The notes under the pieces were generated by a model. That model was not told where the DNA came from. It worked only from the letters and a program-made list of their open reading frames with translations, and made no database searches. Positions 53,868-62,994 of a DNA stretch of 64,000 bases are shown here, piece after piece. Location of the stretch: contig NZ_CP138200.1 in the NCBI RefSeq assembly GCF_050859025.1, positions 1,674,001 to 1,738,000 on the forward strand. Reading direction: 5' to 3'. This DNA comes from Wukongibacter sp050859025. Lineage in GTDB: Bacteria; Bacillota; Clostridia; Peptostreptococcales; Caminicellaceae. Both the position numbers and the translations under genes were made by a program. Numbering within the stretch: the stretch's first letter is position 1; each line of letters begins with the position of its first letter.

Positions 53868-54450
53868 TAGTATTTCTAAATATATATCAAGTGAATTACA
53901 CTATAATGAGGAAAAGACTGAAATACTTTCATATGGTTTGCAGATACTTCTAGGAACCTCAATAAGTGTAGTTAGCACATTAGTCTTTGCCTATTTTTTA
54001 AGCATTTTTCAATCTACTCTTACAGTAATTACATCATATATTATTTTTAGAAGACTTATTGGTGGCAGCCATTATGATACACAGACAAAATGTTACTTTA
54101 TGGGAACTCTTCTTATACTTTCACTAGGTAAATTGGGTGAAATAATTTCACTTACAGCTACAGGGGTTTCTATATTATCTATCTTACTCTATGTTTTATC
54201 TGTTAAAGCTACAATTCTATGGGTACCTGCTGGAACAGAAAAGAAAATGATAAAAAATATAAAAACGAGAAAGAAAATAAAGATCGAGGTTATTATACTC
54301 CTGACTATTTGGATTATAATATGTAATTGCTTAAATAGTATAAGTATATCTAAATATCTAATTTCAAGTTTTTTAGGTGTTTTTCTAGCATTTTTCTTAG
54401 TGACTCCATTAGGGTATAAATTTACAAATTTAAAACTACTTAAATCTTAA
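53851..54450 (+). CDS. agrB: AgrB peptide-processing membrane protease
   Basis: AgrB cuts the AgrD precursor and joins the ends into a thiolactone ring. The protein of about 199 residues has several membrane segments and the catalytic pair in RLIGGSHYDTQTKCYF, His and Cys seven residues apart, as in known AgrB. It starts at ATG 53851 inside the end of the kinase gene and ends 20 bases before the agrD-like frame. Confidence 0.92.
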   Translation: MKRLADSISKYISSELHYNEEKTEILSYGLQILLGTSISVVSTLVFAYFLSIFQSTLTVITSYIIFRRLIGGSHYDTQTKCYFMGTLLILSLGKLGEIISLTATGVSILSILLYVLSVKATILWVPAGTEKKMIKNIKTRKKIKIEVIILLTIWIIICNCLNSISISKYLISSFLGVFLAFFLVTPLGYKFTNLKLLKS

Positions 54451-54470
54451 TCAAATAGGAGGTGATTACT

Positions 54471-54611
54471 ATTTTAAGAAATTTAAAAACATTTTTATTG
54501 TCAACATCAGCCTTTGTGCTTACATTTATAGCATTAAGAGGTGTTAGTACAATGTGTTTTTGGGCAACCTATGAACCAGACATTCCAGAAAGCTTAAAAA
54601 GAGATCTATAA
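54471..54611 (+). CDS. agrD: AgrD signal-peptide precursor, about 46 residues
   Basis: Directly behind agrB a short frame encodes a typical AgrD: a hydrophobic, amphipathic leader (RNLKTFLLSTSAFVLTFIAL), a signal core with one Cys (STMCFWAT), and the acidic AgrB-recognition tail YEPDIPESLKRDL. By analogy to Clostridium perfringens CLWFT, the ring would be CFWAT closed through Cys. AGGAGG at 54457-54462 is 8 bases before an ATT codon at 54471; the only canonical codon in frame is GTG 54462, which overlaps the site. Initiation at ATT, as known for infC, is possible but unproven. A strong terminator follows at 54742. Confidence 0.8.
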   Translation: MLRNLKTFLLSTSAFVLTFIALRGVSTMCFWATYEPDIPESLKRDL

Positions 54612-54741
54612 TGACTATAAGTTAGACATTAACTAATGCACGGCTTTGAATTAATGGCAATTGGATTAGAAAAATGCTAGAAACAATGTATTTAAATTTT
54701 TATATTAAAGATACATTAGGGAAACTAGAAAAACTAAACTG

Positions 54742-54801
54742 TAATAATAACAAGAGGCGACAGACTGCTTCCAAACAGTCTGTCGCCTCTTGTTATTATT
54801 A
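54742..54801 (+). terminator. 26-bp perfect hairpin terminator behind agr
   Basis: Positions 54742-54767 pair perfectly with 54776-54801 around an 8-base loop, with a GC-rich core (AGGCGACAGACTG) and AT-rich ends, so it can stop transcription from both sides. From here to 55163 the sequence is AT-rich leader or promoter without further gene. Confidence 0.9.
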
Positions 54802-55163
54802 AAAATACAACTCAAATTTTAGCAATAAAAAGTATAAATATATTATTTAGCTTAGATACAAGAATTTAAAAGTAAAAAAATAAATGATCTTTTTATTTAA
54901 GTAAACATTAAAAAAATTTGTTAAATAGTGTCATGTTATAGAAAACAATGTTATAATATGGATGTAATTAATAGAAATATAAAAAATGAATATAGTGAAT
55001 TATAAGACAATTGATCTAAAATAAATAAAAATATTTAATTATATAGAACTTAAAGGATAAAACTTAATCTATGTACAACCAAATATGCCATGATTATAGA
55101 GAGTTTTGTATGTGTATAGATTAATAGGATTCTTTGGATATCTATATTATAGGAGTGACACAG

Positions 55164-57431
55164 TTGAAACAAACAATTGAAAATGAGAACAATTCTGAAC
55201 CAGAGCAACACTTTTGTGATGAAGAAAGAGATGAGATTAGGAGTCTGATTAAGAGAAATAAATCTAATAGAATTAGTATTGCAATAGCAAGCATTAAAAA
55301 GTATTATATAGAGACGTTTCAAAAAAACAATATAGCAATATTAATTATTGATGCTGACAATGGAAACATTGTAAATGCTAATTTAATGGCATGTGAATTC
55401 TATGGATATAGTAAAAGTCAATTTAAAAAATTAAAGATTACTCAAATAGATTGTGTATATAAAGAAGGTGTAGTCACAAAGCTACGGAAATCACTTGAGA
55501 AGCATTTTCAAAAGCTTACCACAAAGCACAGGATGGCCAACAATGAAATTATAGATGTAGAGGTTCACTCAGGACCTTTAAATATATTAGGCAAAAAAAT
55601 TGTTTACTTAATTATAGAAGATATTTCTGAAAGAGTTAATATCGAAAATGAACTTAGGAGAAAAGAAGTTCAACATAAAGAATTCTTTGAAAACGCAAAC
55701 GAAGCTATTTTTTTTGGTGAGGCCAATGAAGATGGAATACCTGAGCGTTTTATTGATGTTAATGATAGAGCTTGTAATTTACTAAAGTTTTCTAAAAATA
55801 AAATTCTTAACAAATCTCCTATGGAAGTCTGTTTTTTTAAAGGTTATGAGAATAAATTTCTAAATTGCTTTGATAATAAAATAACAAAAAGAGCTGTATT
55901 CGAAACAAAAATTGTTATTAAGAATGGAAATCCCATCTTAGTTGAAATAAGCATACATATTTTTAAGTTAAATGAAAAAATAGTTTTCTTGGCCATTGTA
56001 AGGGATATAACTAAGCGTAAAGAAGTTGAGCAAAAAATATTTCTAAATTCAAAATTACTTGAGGGTGTCCTTGAGGGAATCACAGATATTATTGGAGTAT
56101 GTGACCCTGAAAGTAAAGTAATGTTTTTCAATCAAGCTGGTTACGATTTTTTTCAGGTAAGTTCAGATGAGCTTAGGGGTAAGAAATGTTATGAAATGCT
56201 ACATAGGAAGGAAAGATGTATTAATTGCCCGATTGAAAAAATAATTGAAACAAAGGAAATTATAAGAATGGAAAAGTATATTCCAGAGCTTGATAAATAT
56301 TTAGATTCCTGCTGTAACCCAGTATTAGATGATTATGGTAATGTAATATATATTATAAATCAACTAAGGGATATTACTGAAGAAAAAATATTACAAAATG
56401 TTATTAAGGAAAGTGAAGAAAGATATAGACAAATTGTTAATCTTTTACCTGAAGCAATGGTTATTATAGTTGATGGCAGAATTGTTCTAGCAAACAAAAA
56501 AGCATTTGAGTATTTTGATAATCTTATTGGAGAAAAAGTAACTAATATTTTACCGGGATCTGAAAAAATTATTAGAAAGAGAATTAAGCAGATAATAGAG
56601 AACAAGATAGAGAAAACTATATTGGATTATAAAATATTGGTTAATAGTAATATGATTAATGTAGAAATATCTTCGAATTATTTAAACTATCAGGGAAAAC
56701 CAGCAGTTATGTCAGTGATTAGAAATGTTACAAAAAAGAAGAATGAATTGAATGCCGCAGCTAGAATGCAAAAACAGCTCTTTAGAAAGCCATTTGCTAT
56801 CCCCGAGAGAGCTAAGATGGAAGCCCTTTATGTGCCAGCAAAAACCGTTAGTGGTGATTTCTTTTATCTAAACAAAAAAGATGATGATGTGCTTATAGGA
56901 GTAATTGGAGATGTAAGTGGAAAGGGGATTACAGCTGCTCTAAATATTTCTGCATTTAATGTTCTTTTTCATGAAGCGATCTTAACCAGTGAGCAACCGA
57001 GTGAGATACTTGACAATTTGAATAAAAAAGTGGGAAACTATCTTGGAGAACGCTATGTTGCAGCCTGCTGCTTTAGATTTGATTTTAAAGAAGGTGAAGC
57101 TAGAGTAGTAGGTGCAGGTATAAACCAGTTCATTTTCCAAAATAAAGGAAAGAAATGTACTAAAAAGATTGTTAAGGGATCATTTCTTGGTATGTTTGAA
57201 GATAGTATTTTTGATGAAGAAATAATTCAGTTTGATACTGGAGACAGATTCTACTTTTATACAGATGGATTAGATTTTATTTTTGATGACGATAAAATGA
57301 ATGATATTATGCTAGATACACCTAGGATAGCGAGACTCACTAATAATCTTAGGATTTCTCTAAATGAAAGGCTAACAGATGTAGAAGGAATACAGGATGA
57401 TTGCACATTAATTGCTATGGAAATTAAATAA
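55164..57431 (+). CDS. PAS-domain PP2C (SpoIIE/RsbU-type) phosphatase
   Basis: A 755-residue cytoplasmic protein with four PAS domains (about residues 50-170, 170-290, 295-415 and 415-525), a short helical linker and a C-terminal PP2C domain. Phosphatase motifs are AKTVSGDFFYL and IGDVSGKG (metal Asp), and DDCTLIAMEIK at the end. The third PAS has extra cysteines (ERCINCPIEK, DSCCNP), which may bind a metal or sense redox. Such phosphatases dephosphorylate a STAS antagonist and so free a partner. The antagonist and the opposing kinase are encoded just downstream. The start is TTG 55164, 8 bases after GGAG. Confidence 0.88.
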   Translation: MKQTIENENNSEPEQHFCDEERDEIRSLIKRNKSNRISIAIASIKKYYIETFQKNNIAILIIDADNGNIVNANLMACEFYGYSKSQFKKLKITQIDCVYKEGVVTKLRKSLEKHFQKLTTKHRMANNEIIDVEVHSGPLNILGKKIVYLIIEDISERVNIENELRRKEVQHKEFFENANEAIFFGEANEDGIPERFIDVNDRACNLLKFSKNKILNKSPMEVCFFKGYENKFLNCFDNKITKRAVFETKIVIKNGNPILVEISIHIFKLNEKIVFLAIVRDITKRKEVEQKIFLNSKLLEGVLEGITDIIGVCDPESKVMFFNQAGYDFFQVSSDELRGKKCYEMLHRKERCINCPIEKIIETKEIIRMEKYIPELDKYLDSCCNPVLDDYGNVIYIINQLRDITEEKILQNVIKESEERYRQIVNLLPEAMVIIVDGRIVLANKKAFEYFDNLIGEKVTNILPGSEKIIRKRIKQIIENKIEKTILDYKILVNSNMINVEISSNYLNYQGKPAVMSVIRNVTKKKNELNAAARMQKQLFRKPFAIPERAKMEALYVPAKTVSGDFFYLNKKDDDVLIGVIGDVSGKGITAALNISAFNVLFHEAILTSEQPSEILDNLNKKVGNYLGERYVAACCFRFDFKEGEARVVGAGINQFIFQNKGKKCTKKIVKGSFLGMFEDSIFDEEIIQFDTGDRFYFYTDGLDFIFDDDKMNDIMLDTPRIARLTNNLRISLNERLTDVEGIQDDCTLIAMEIK

Positions 57432-57449
57432 GGTGAGGTTTACTGGAAG

Positions 57450-57827
57450 ATGAAAAGAAATGAATATATTTTATATGGTCTAGAAAAACATAAAGAGATT
57501 ATTGATGAGATTATAAGCAATATACATAATCATGAGCATAGCTTTGATATAAGGTTAATACTTACAGAGGCTTTATCAAATGCCTTTAAACATGGAAATG
57601 AGAATGATGTTTCTAAACCAATATATTTAAAATCTATTTATAATGGTAGCAGTATTGAGTTTGAAATTCAGGATAGTGGAACTGGCTTTGAAAGTATAAC
57701 TATTCGAGAACATATATCAGATGATAACCTTTTAGATGACTATGGAAGGGGATTGTTTCTTATAAAATCTATTGCTGATAAGATTGAGCTTAGAGACAAT
57801 ACCTTAATCATACAAAAAAACTTATAG
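57450..57827 (+). CDS. Anti-sigma factor/serine kinase (RsbW type)
   Basis: A 125-residue HATPase-fold protein of the RsbW/SpoIIAB type: N-box TEALSNAFKHGNEND, G1-box DSGTGFESI, and G2 region DYGRGLFLIKSIAD. It would phosphorylate the STAS protein encoded at 60.2 kb and bind either it or a target protein. It lies 18 bases after its opposing phosphatase gene. No sigma factor is encoded in the cluster; the target may be the chemoreceptor or an unlinked protein. Confidence 0.88.
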   Translation: MKRNEYILYGLEKHKEIIDEIISNIHNHEHSFDIRLILTEALSNAFKHGNENDVSKPIYLKSIYNGSSIEFEIQDSGTGFESITIREHISDDNLLDDYGRGLFLIKSIADKIELRDNTLIIQKNL

Positions 57828-57915
57828 AGATTTAAGTAAGGACCTTAATTTATATGGAGCAAAACCTCTTAGAAACATTGAGTATTTTGATACTTATAGA
57901 TCAAGTCAATCCGTC
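57823..57915 (+). repeat. MITE-like palindromic repeat, copy D
   Basis: A diverged copy begins inside the stop codon of the kinase gene (TATAGAGATTTAAGTAAGGACCTTAATTTATA with mirror TTTTGATACTTATAGATC; spelled here as two arms). The gap to 58169 holds this copy, a short repeat at 57984 and copy E. Confidence 0.6.
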
Positions 57916-57983
57916 TTGTTAGTTCTTCAGACAAGGGAAATATTAATATTCCTTAAGTACTTGAAATTTGTTGTTTCTATTTT

Positions 57984-58005
57984 ACTAGCTAGGCGAGTTA
58001 AGTTA
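57984..58005 (+). repeat. Short dispersed repeat, second copy
   Basis: ACTAGCTAGGCGAGTTAAGT, matching the 22-base repeat at 21328-21349 with three mismatches. Confidence 0.5.
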
Positions 58006-58019
58006 TACTATATAATCTC

Positions 58020-58126
58020 TATATAGGGGTTTAAGTAAAGACTTTAATTTATACATGTCCAAAACTCCCAAAAACGCTGAGTATTTGTACATGTATAAAT
58101 TAAGTTTTACTATGTAAACCCTATAA
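58020..58126 (+). repeat. MITE-like palindromic repeat, copy E
   Basis: A well-preserved copy: left arm TTAATTTATACATGTCCAAA, right arm TTTGTACATGTATAAATTAA, outer ends GGGTTTAAGTAAA and TATGTAAACCCTATA. It lies immediately before the chemoreceptor gene. Confidence 0.8.
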
Positions 58127-58169
58127 AGATTATTAAAATAGCCTTTTAAAAATGCAGAGGGGGGTAAAA

Positions 58170-60164
58170 ATGAAAATAAGTTTGAAAACGAAAATAATAA
58201 CTATGTTCTTTATATTCATTTCTGTTCCAATTATTGCTTTAGGTGCCTTCTCCTATATGAAGACTTCAAATTCAATGCAAAACATGACTGAAGGAGAATT
58301 AAGGGATATTACAACAAAGACAGCAGAGTCTATAGATCAGACCCTGAGATCTGTTAATAAGTATGTTGGACTCTTAAGCCATAATGAAAATTTAGCTAAG
58401 GCCGCAAACGGCGATGAGCTGCTGAGGAATGAGATTTTTAAATATTTATCTGATGTGCAAAAGGAAAATAGTAGTGAAATAGAAATGATAGTTGTTACAG
58501 ATAGCAAAGCCAGAGGAATTATTACCAACAAAAAGAATAATGCCAATATTGACTTAAGCAGTCGTTCCTATGTAAAGGAAGCTTTAAAGGGAAAAATGAG
58601 TCAAAGTGATGTAATCATCTCTAAGGAGACAAATAGACCTGTAGTGGCAATTGCTTATCCGCTAAAGCTGGATAACAAAGTTGTGGGGACTGTTATAGGA
58701 ACTATTGACTTTCAAAGCATTTCTAATCAAGCTGCTAAGATAAAAGTGGGAGAGAATGGATATGCTTATATGATTAACAGGGAAGGTTTTTTTGTATATC
58801 ATCCTGATAGTAGCAAGATACTGGAAGAAAATTTAGGTGATACGGATAATGCCGAGTTAAAGTCAATAGTTGAGAAAATGAAATCTGGGGAGCCTGGAGA
58901 AGGATACTATACATACGATGGTATATACAAATTTATTAGATTTACCCCAGTGGATAACTGGATAGTTGTAGTTACTGCTAATTATGAAGAATATATGGCT
59001 CCAGCATTTGCAATTAGAAGAAGCACAATATTAATTGCATTAGTTTCAATAGGTGTAGCCATGATGGCAGCCTATCTTATGACAACAACAAGCATAATAA
59101 GACCAATTAAAATATTGGAAAATCTAATGACTAGGGCTGGTGATGGCGATCTGACAGTTAGATCCCATATAACTACAAAGGATGAAATACAAACATTAGG
59201 TGAGAATTTTAATGGAATGGTTGACCATCAGTCAAACATAATTGCACATGTAAGAAAGGGGTCACATGAGCTAGCAGCAGCCTCTGAGGAACTGGCTGCA
59301 TCTTCTGAACAGATAAGTGCTGCAACGGAACAAATTGCAAATAGTACTGGGGAAGTTGCATCCGATGCAGATACTCAAAATAATCTGGTTATTGAAACAT
59401 CTAAGGTATTAGTTGAGCTTTCTAGCTTAATACAAATTGCCCAGAGTAGAGCAAATACGGCAAAGTCTAACTCTGATGAAACAATGGATGTTGCCAAAGA
59501 AGGTCGTAAAAATGTTAATAGAACAATTGAAGCAATCGAAAATATAAGTGATGTATCATCAGAAACTGGAGAAATACTAAAGGTTTTGAATGATCTTTCA
59601 AATAGGGTTAGTGGGATTATTAGTACTATTAATAATATTTCAGATCAAACTAATTTATTAGCATTAAATGCAGCCATTGAAGCAGCAAGGGCAGGAGAAC
59701 ATGGCAAGGGTTTTACAGTGGTTGCCGATGAGGTGCGTAAGCTTTCAGAGCAAACAGGTATAGAGGCAAATGAAATATCTTCTCTTATAAATGAAATGGT
59801 AGTTCAAATTAATAAGGCAGTAGAATCAATGAATTCAGGAAGAAAGGCTGTAGAGAACGGAGTTATAGTTGTAAATGAAACAGACAAATCATTCATTAGT
59901 ATTATTGATGCAGTAGAACAAATCTCAAATGATATTAATAGGATAGTCGATGTTACTAAGGATGAAGTAGCAAACTCCGATCAAATAATAAAGCTAATAG
60001 ACTCCGTTGCGACTATTACTGAGTCTACTGCAGCAAGCAGTGAAGAAGTTGCTGCAACCACTGAGGAACAGTCTTCAATAATTCAAAACTTAGCTTCAAC
60101 CTCAGAGGAAACAAGTGCAATGGCAAACAATTTAAATGATCTTGTAGAAAAATTTAAAATATGA
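58170..60164 (+). CDS. Transmembrane chemoreceptor with Cache sensor domain
   Basis: A 664-residue methyl-accepting chemotaxis protein: first membrane helix at about 8-30, extracellular Cache domain (about 35-275; SRSYVKEALKGK, GENGYAYMINREGFFVYHP and WIVVVTANYEEY are typical), second helix at 285-307, HAMP linker (TTSIIRPIKILE), and a signalling domain with the conserved tip QTNLLALNAAIEAARAGEHGKGF. The start is ATG 58170 behind GAGGGGGG. It sits between the kinase and antagonist genes of a partner-switching module, an unusual place for a chemoreceptor, and ends 11 bases before the STAS gene. Confidence 0.92.
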   Translation: MKISLKTKIITMFFIFISVPIIALGAFSYMKTSNSMQNMTEGELRDITTKTAESIDQTLRSVNKYVGLLSHNENLAKAANGDELLRNEIFKYLSDVQKENSSEIEMIVVTDSKARGIITNKKNNANIDLSSRSYVKEALKGKMSQSDVIISKETNRPVVAIAYPLKLDNKVVGTVIGTIDFQSISNQAAKIKVGENGYAYMINREGFFVYHPDSSKILEENLGDTDNAELKSIVEKMKSGEPGEGYYTYDGIYKFIRFTPVDNWIVVVTANYEEYMAPAFAIRRSTILIALVSIGVAMMAAYLMTTTSIIRPIKILENLMTRAGDGDLTVRSHITTKDEIQTLGENFNGMVDHQSNIIAHVRKGSHELAAASEELAASSEQISAATEQIANSTGEVASDADTQNNLVIETSKVLVELSSLIQIAQSRANTAKSNSDETMDVAKEGRKNVNRTIEAIENISDVSSETGEILKVLNDLSNRVSGIISTINNISDQTNLLALNAAIEAARAGEHGKGFTVVADEVRKLSEQTGIEANEISSLINEMVVQINKAVESMNSGRKAVENGVIVVNETDKSFISIIDAVEQISNDINRIVDVTKDEVANSDQIIKLIDSVATITESTAASSEEVAATTEEQSSIIQNLASTSEETSAMANNLNDLVEKFKI

Positions 60165-60175
60165 GGTGTGTATAG

Positions 60176-60454
60176 ATGAAAGAAATTAGTATGGTTATAT
60201 CTGAGAACTTTGCTGTTGATGAAGCCGATGAGTTTAGAGAGAAGCTAAACCGTCTAATCAATAGCGGTGAAAAGCATTTTGCTCTTGACTTCACAAACTG
60301 TTCATTTATTGATAGTACAGGTCTTGGAGTTCTTGTATCAATCTATAAGAAATGCATGGAGCGAAACGGAAGCTTAAAGCTTCATTCTATTAATAATCCT
60401 CAAGTTATGAGGGTTTTCAAATTAACAAGATTAGATAAGGTATTTGATATATAA
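60176..60454 (+). CDS. STAS-domain anti-sigma factor antagonist
   Basis: A 92-residue protein of the SpoIIAA/RsbV type. The phosphorylation site is the Ser in SFIDSTGLGVLVSIYK (about residue 48). In its unphosphorylated state it would bind the RsbW-type kinase encoded at 57.5 kb; the PP2C protein at 55.2 kb would reset it. It is co-transcribed with the chemoreceptor (11-base gap). A terminator follows. Confidence 0.9.
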   Translation: MKEISMVISENFAVDEADEFREKLNRLINSGEKHFALDFTNCSFIDSTGLGVLVSIYKKCMERNGSLKLHSINNPQVMRVFKLTRLDKVFDI

Positions 60455-60464
60455 TAAAAACCCT

Positions 60465-60510
60465 AGGGACTGAGCTTAAGAGATAATTCTATAAGACAGT
60501 CCCTTTTTAT
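60465..60510 (+). terminator. Terminator of the partner-switching cluster
   Basis: AGGGACTG pairs with CAGTCCCT across a 24-base interior, followed by TTTTTATTG. A further possible stem (near 60530-60575) ends in a T-run as well. Confidence 0.8.
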
Positions 60511-60662
60511 TGAAATGATTTTTATAAAAAACCTGAGTAAAACAAAGAGTTTTGATGACTCTGAGTTTTTATTGAGATATAAAGGAGGAAAACAAAGAGA
60601 TTTCTAGAATTACAAGAAATAATATTTTAAACTTACCTGTATATAGAAAGAGTGAATATACT

Positions 60663-61934
60663 ATGTATAAGCTAAAAAAAATGCTTTATATAGCTATTTT
60701 AGTTTCTATTGCCGCCCAGTTCTATTTAAATTTTTTTGTTGAGGGCTTTATTATATCGTTTTCTACTATTGTATTACCAATTCTTTTATACAATAATAAA
60801 AGCCTAAATCCACTAACAACATGTGCTATAACTGCAGTGATATCCCCTTTATTTAGAACACTAATAATGTTTATAACAATAAAAGATTTTAAGCATTCTA
60901 TTTATATTGTTGCACCTGATATAGTATTTTATCTAACATATGGCCTTGTATTTTATTACTTATATACTAATTATAAAAAGAAGAACCTAACAAGATTTGC
61001 CCTTACAGTTCTTTTAGGGGACTATTTTTCCAATGTGGCAGAAATAAGTGTTAGGACACATATAACTGGATTAGAAGGAAATATAATAAAGGGGCTTTTT
61101 ATTATAGCTTCTATTAGGATGTTAATAACTATTTTAATCATAATAGCACTAAAAAGATATAAATCACTTTTGTTTAGGCTGGAGCATGAAGCAAGATATA
61201 GGCGACTCATGCTTCTAACGTCAAGCTTTACTAGTGAAATATACTTTATGAATAAAAACATGAAGTATATTGAAGATATAATGAGTAAAAGCTTTAAGGC
61301 CTATAAATACTCTACTACTAATGATGATGTTCCAAAGGAGCTGCAAGATATTATTCTTGACCTATCTAAGGATATTCATGAAATAAAAAAGGATTATATA
61401 AGAGTCATTATAGGACTAGAACAAATCTTTGAAAATAAATTTAAGTTTGAGAAAATAAGTATTAGGGACATGGTGAATATTTTAGCCATTAGTACTAGCG
61501 AATTTCTAGTCAAGGAAAAATTAGATGTTGAGTTTAAATACAGAGTTAAAAGTAATGTTCTTGTAAAGGATCATTACCATTTAATGTCGGTCCTCAGAAA
61601 TCTTATAAATAATGGAATAGAAGCTTGCAAGGATTCGCCAAACTCTGTTGTAGAATTAGAAGTAGAGGAGATAGAAGAAAAAATAAAGATATATGTTTTC
61701 GATAATGGTAAGGGGATCAAGGAAGATCACATGGACTATATCTTCAATCCGGGATTTTCAACGAAATTTGATAAAGAAACTGGAGAAATAAATCGTGGGA
61801 TAGGATTAACATTAGTGAAAGACTTAATAAGAAATCATTTTAATGGAGAAATTGAAGTAGAATCAGAATTTGAAAAAGGAGCTAGATTTATAATTAGCAT
61901 AGATAAAACTAATTTAGAGGGTGGAGAAGGGTGA
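60663..61934 (+). CDS. Sensor histidine kinase, GlnK-like
   Basis: A 423-residue kinase with five or six membrane helices in the first 170 residues, a linker and Spo0B-like dimerisation helices. A HATPase domain follows (SVLRNLINNGIEAC, FDNGKGI, FNPGFSTKF, RGIGLTLVKDLI). The usual H-box is not obvious and the region carries HEIKKDYIRVI (about residue 240), so the phospho-acceptor is uncertain. It pairs with the next gene through a GTGA overlap. The architecture and partner match the B. subtilis GlnK-GlnL glutamine-sensing system, but other amino acids or metabolites are possible. Confidence 0.82.
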   Translation: MYKLKKMLYIAILVSIAAQFYLNFFVEGFIISFSTIVLPILLYNNKSLNPLTTCAITAVISPLFRTLIMFITIKDFKHSIYIVAPDIVFYLTYGLVFYYLYTNYKKKNLTRFALTVLLGDYFSNVAEISVRTHITGLEGNIIKGLFIIASIRMLITILIIIALKRYKSLLFRLEHEARYRRLMLLTSSFTSEIYFMNKNMKYIEDIMSKSFKAYKYSTTNDDVPKELQDIILDLSKDIHEIKKDYIRVIIGLEQIFENKFKFEKISIRDMVNILAISTSEFLVKEKLDVEFKYRVKSNVLVKDHYHLMSVLRNLINNGIEACKDSPNSVVELEVEEIEEKIKIYVFDNGKGIKEDHMDYIFNPGFSTKFDKETGEINRGIGLTLVKDLIRNHFNGEIEVESEFEKGARFIISIDKTNLEGGEG

Positions 61935-62776
61935 AGTTTTATATAGTTGATGATGATATAAATATTGTAAAAATACTAGAGGACATTATTGAAGACCGAG
62001 GTCTTGGAACAGTAATCGGTTTCGCCTATGATGGTGATACAGCCTTTAATGAGATAATGGAACTAAAACCTGATATTGTTTTAGTTGACTATTTAATGCC
62101 TAACAAGGACGGGTCGAGTTTAACCAAAGAGATAAAGAAAAACAATCCTGAAATCTATTTTATAATTATTTCACAGGTATCGGATAAGGAGATGATTGCT
62201 GAATCATATACCTCTGGGATTGAATTTTTTATAAGTAAACCAATTAATATTATTGAGATTGAAAAGGTTATTAAATCTATATCAGAAAAAATTGAAATGG
62301 CAAGGGCTATTTCAAACATCAAGGGTATGCTTCAGATACACTCAAGGCCTACTGAGATCATGAAACCCAAAAAGGTAGATCAAATTAGCAAAATTGAATA
62401 TATCCTAAGTAATATTGGAATATTGGGAGAAAAGGGTTCATACGATATATTGAAAATTTGTAGGTATGTAATTGAGGAAGAGGATAGTAAATATATAATA
62501 CGTGATTTTAAAAGCATATGTAAAAGATTTGGAGAAAATCCAAAGATCATGAAGCAAAGAATACGAAGGGCTGTAATCAAAGGTATTCGAAATATTGCAA
62601 ATGCTGGTATCGAAGATTATATGAATGAAAGCTTTGTAAAATATTCAAACTCACTATTTGATTTTGAAAACGTTAAAGCTGAGATGGACTATATAAGGGG
62701 TCGTAGAACATCAGGTGGGAAGGTAAATGTTATTAAATTTATTGACAATTTGCTTATTCAAAGCAAGAGGAATTAG
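61931..62776 (+). CDS. Response regulator with YcbB/GlnL-type DNA-binding domain
   Basis: The 281-residue protein has a receiver domain (residues 1-120: YIVDDDINIVK, phospho-Asp in DIVLVDYLMPNKDG, Lys in ISKPINI) and a C-terminal domain of the YcbB/GlnL kind (ISKIEYILSNIGI..., RQRIRRAVIKGIRNIAN-like segment). It starts at GTG 61931 overlapping the kinase stop. GlnL activates glutamine uptake and use genes in B. subtilis; here the downstream NhaC-type antiporter gene, 220 bases on, is a possible but unproven target. Confidence 0.88.
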   Translation: MKFYIVDDDINIVKILEDIIEDRGLGTVIGFAYDGDTAFNEIMELKPDIVLVDYLMPNKDGSSLTKEIKKNNPEIYFIIISQVSDKEMIAESYTSGIEFFISKPINIIEIEKVIKSISEKIEMARAISNIKGMLQIHSRPTEIMKPKKVDQISKIEYILSNIGILGEKGSYDILKICRYVIEEEDSKYIIRDFKSICKRFGENPKIMKQRIRRAVIKGIRNIANAGIEDYMNESFVKYSNSLFDFENVKAEMDYIRGRRTSGGKVNVIKFIDNLLIQSKRN

Positions 62777-62888
62777 ACTTCAAATTAAAAAAATTCGAAA
62801 AATTCAAAATAAAAAATAGAAAAATTTGAATCTAAATGAAGCATTTTGAAACCCCTCTTTAAAATTATATTAAACTCGGATTATTTAT

Positions 62889-62916
62889 ATAGGGTTTACT
62901 TGGAACTCTCTATAGA
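62889..62916 (-). repeat. Deletion remnant of the MITE-like repeat (copy F)
   Basis: TATAGGGTTTACTTGGAACTCTCTATAG joins the two outer ends seen in copies E and C, with the middle missing. It suggests that the element can collapse by internal deletion. Confidence 0.55.
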
Positions 62917-62994
62917 AAAATTAAAAATATGTTGTGACTTTTTAAAATTTCCATAGATAATCTGGGTTATATTTATAAAAAGAGGAGGTTTTTT

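Noticed and set aside
55050..55322. A 90-codon minus-strand frame opposite the start of the PAS phosphatase
   Set aside because: It overlaps a well-supported gene, has no ribosome binding site and reads as low-complexity antisense sequence.
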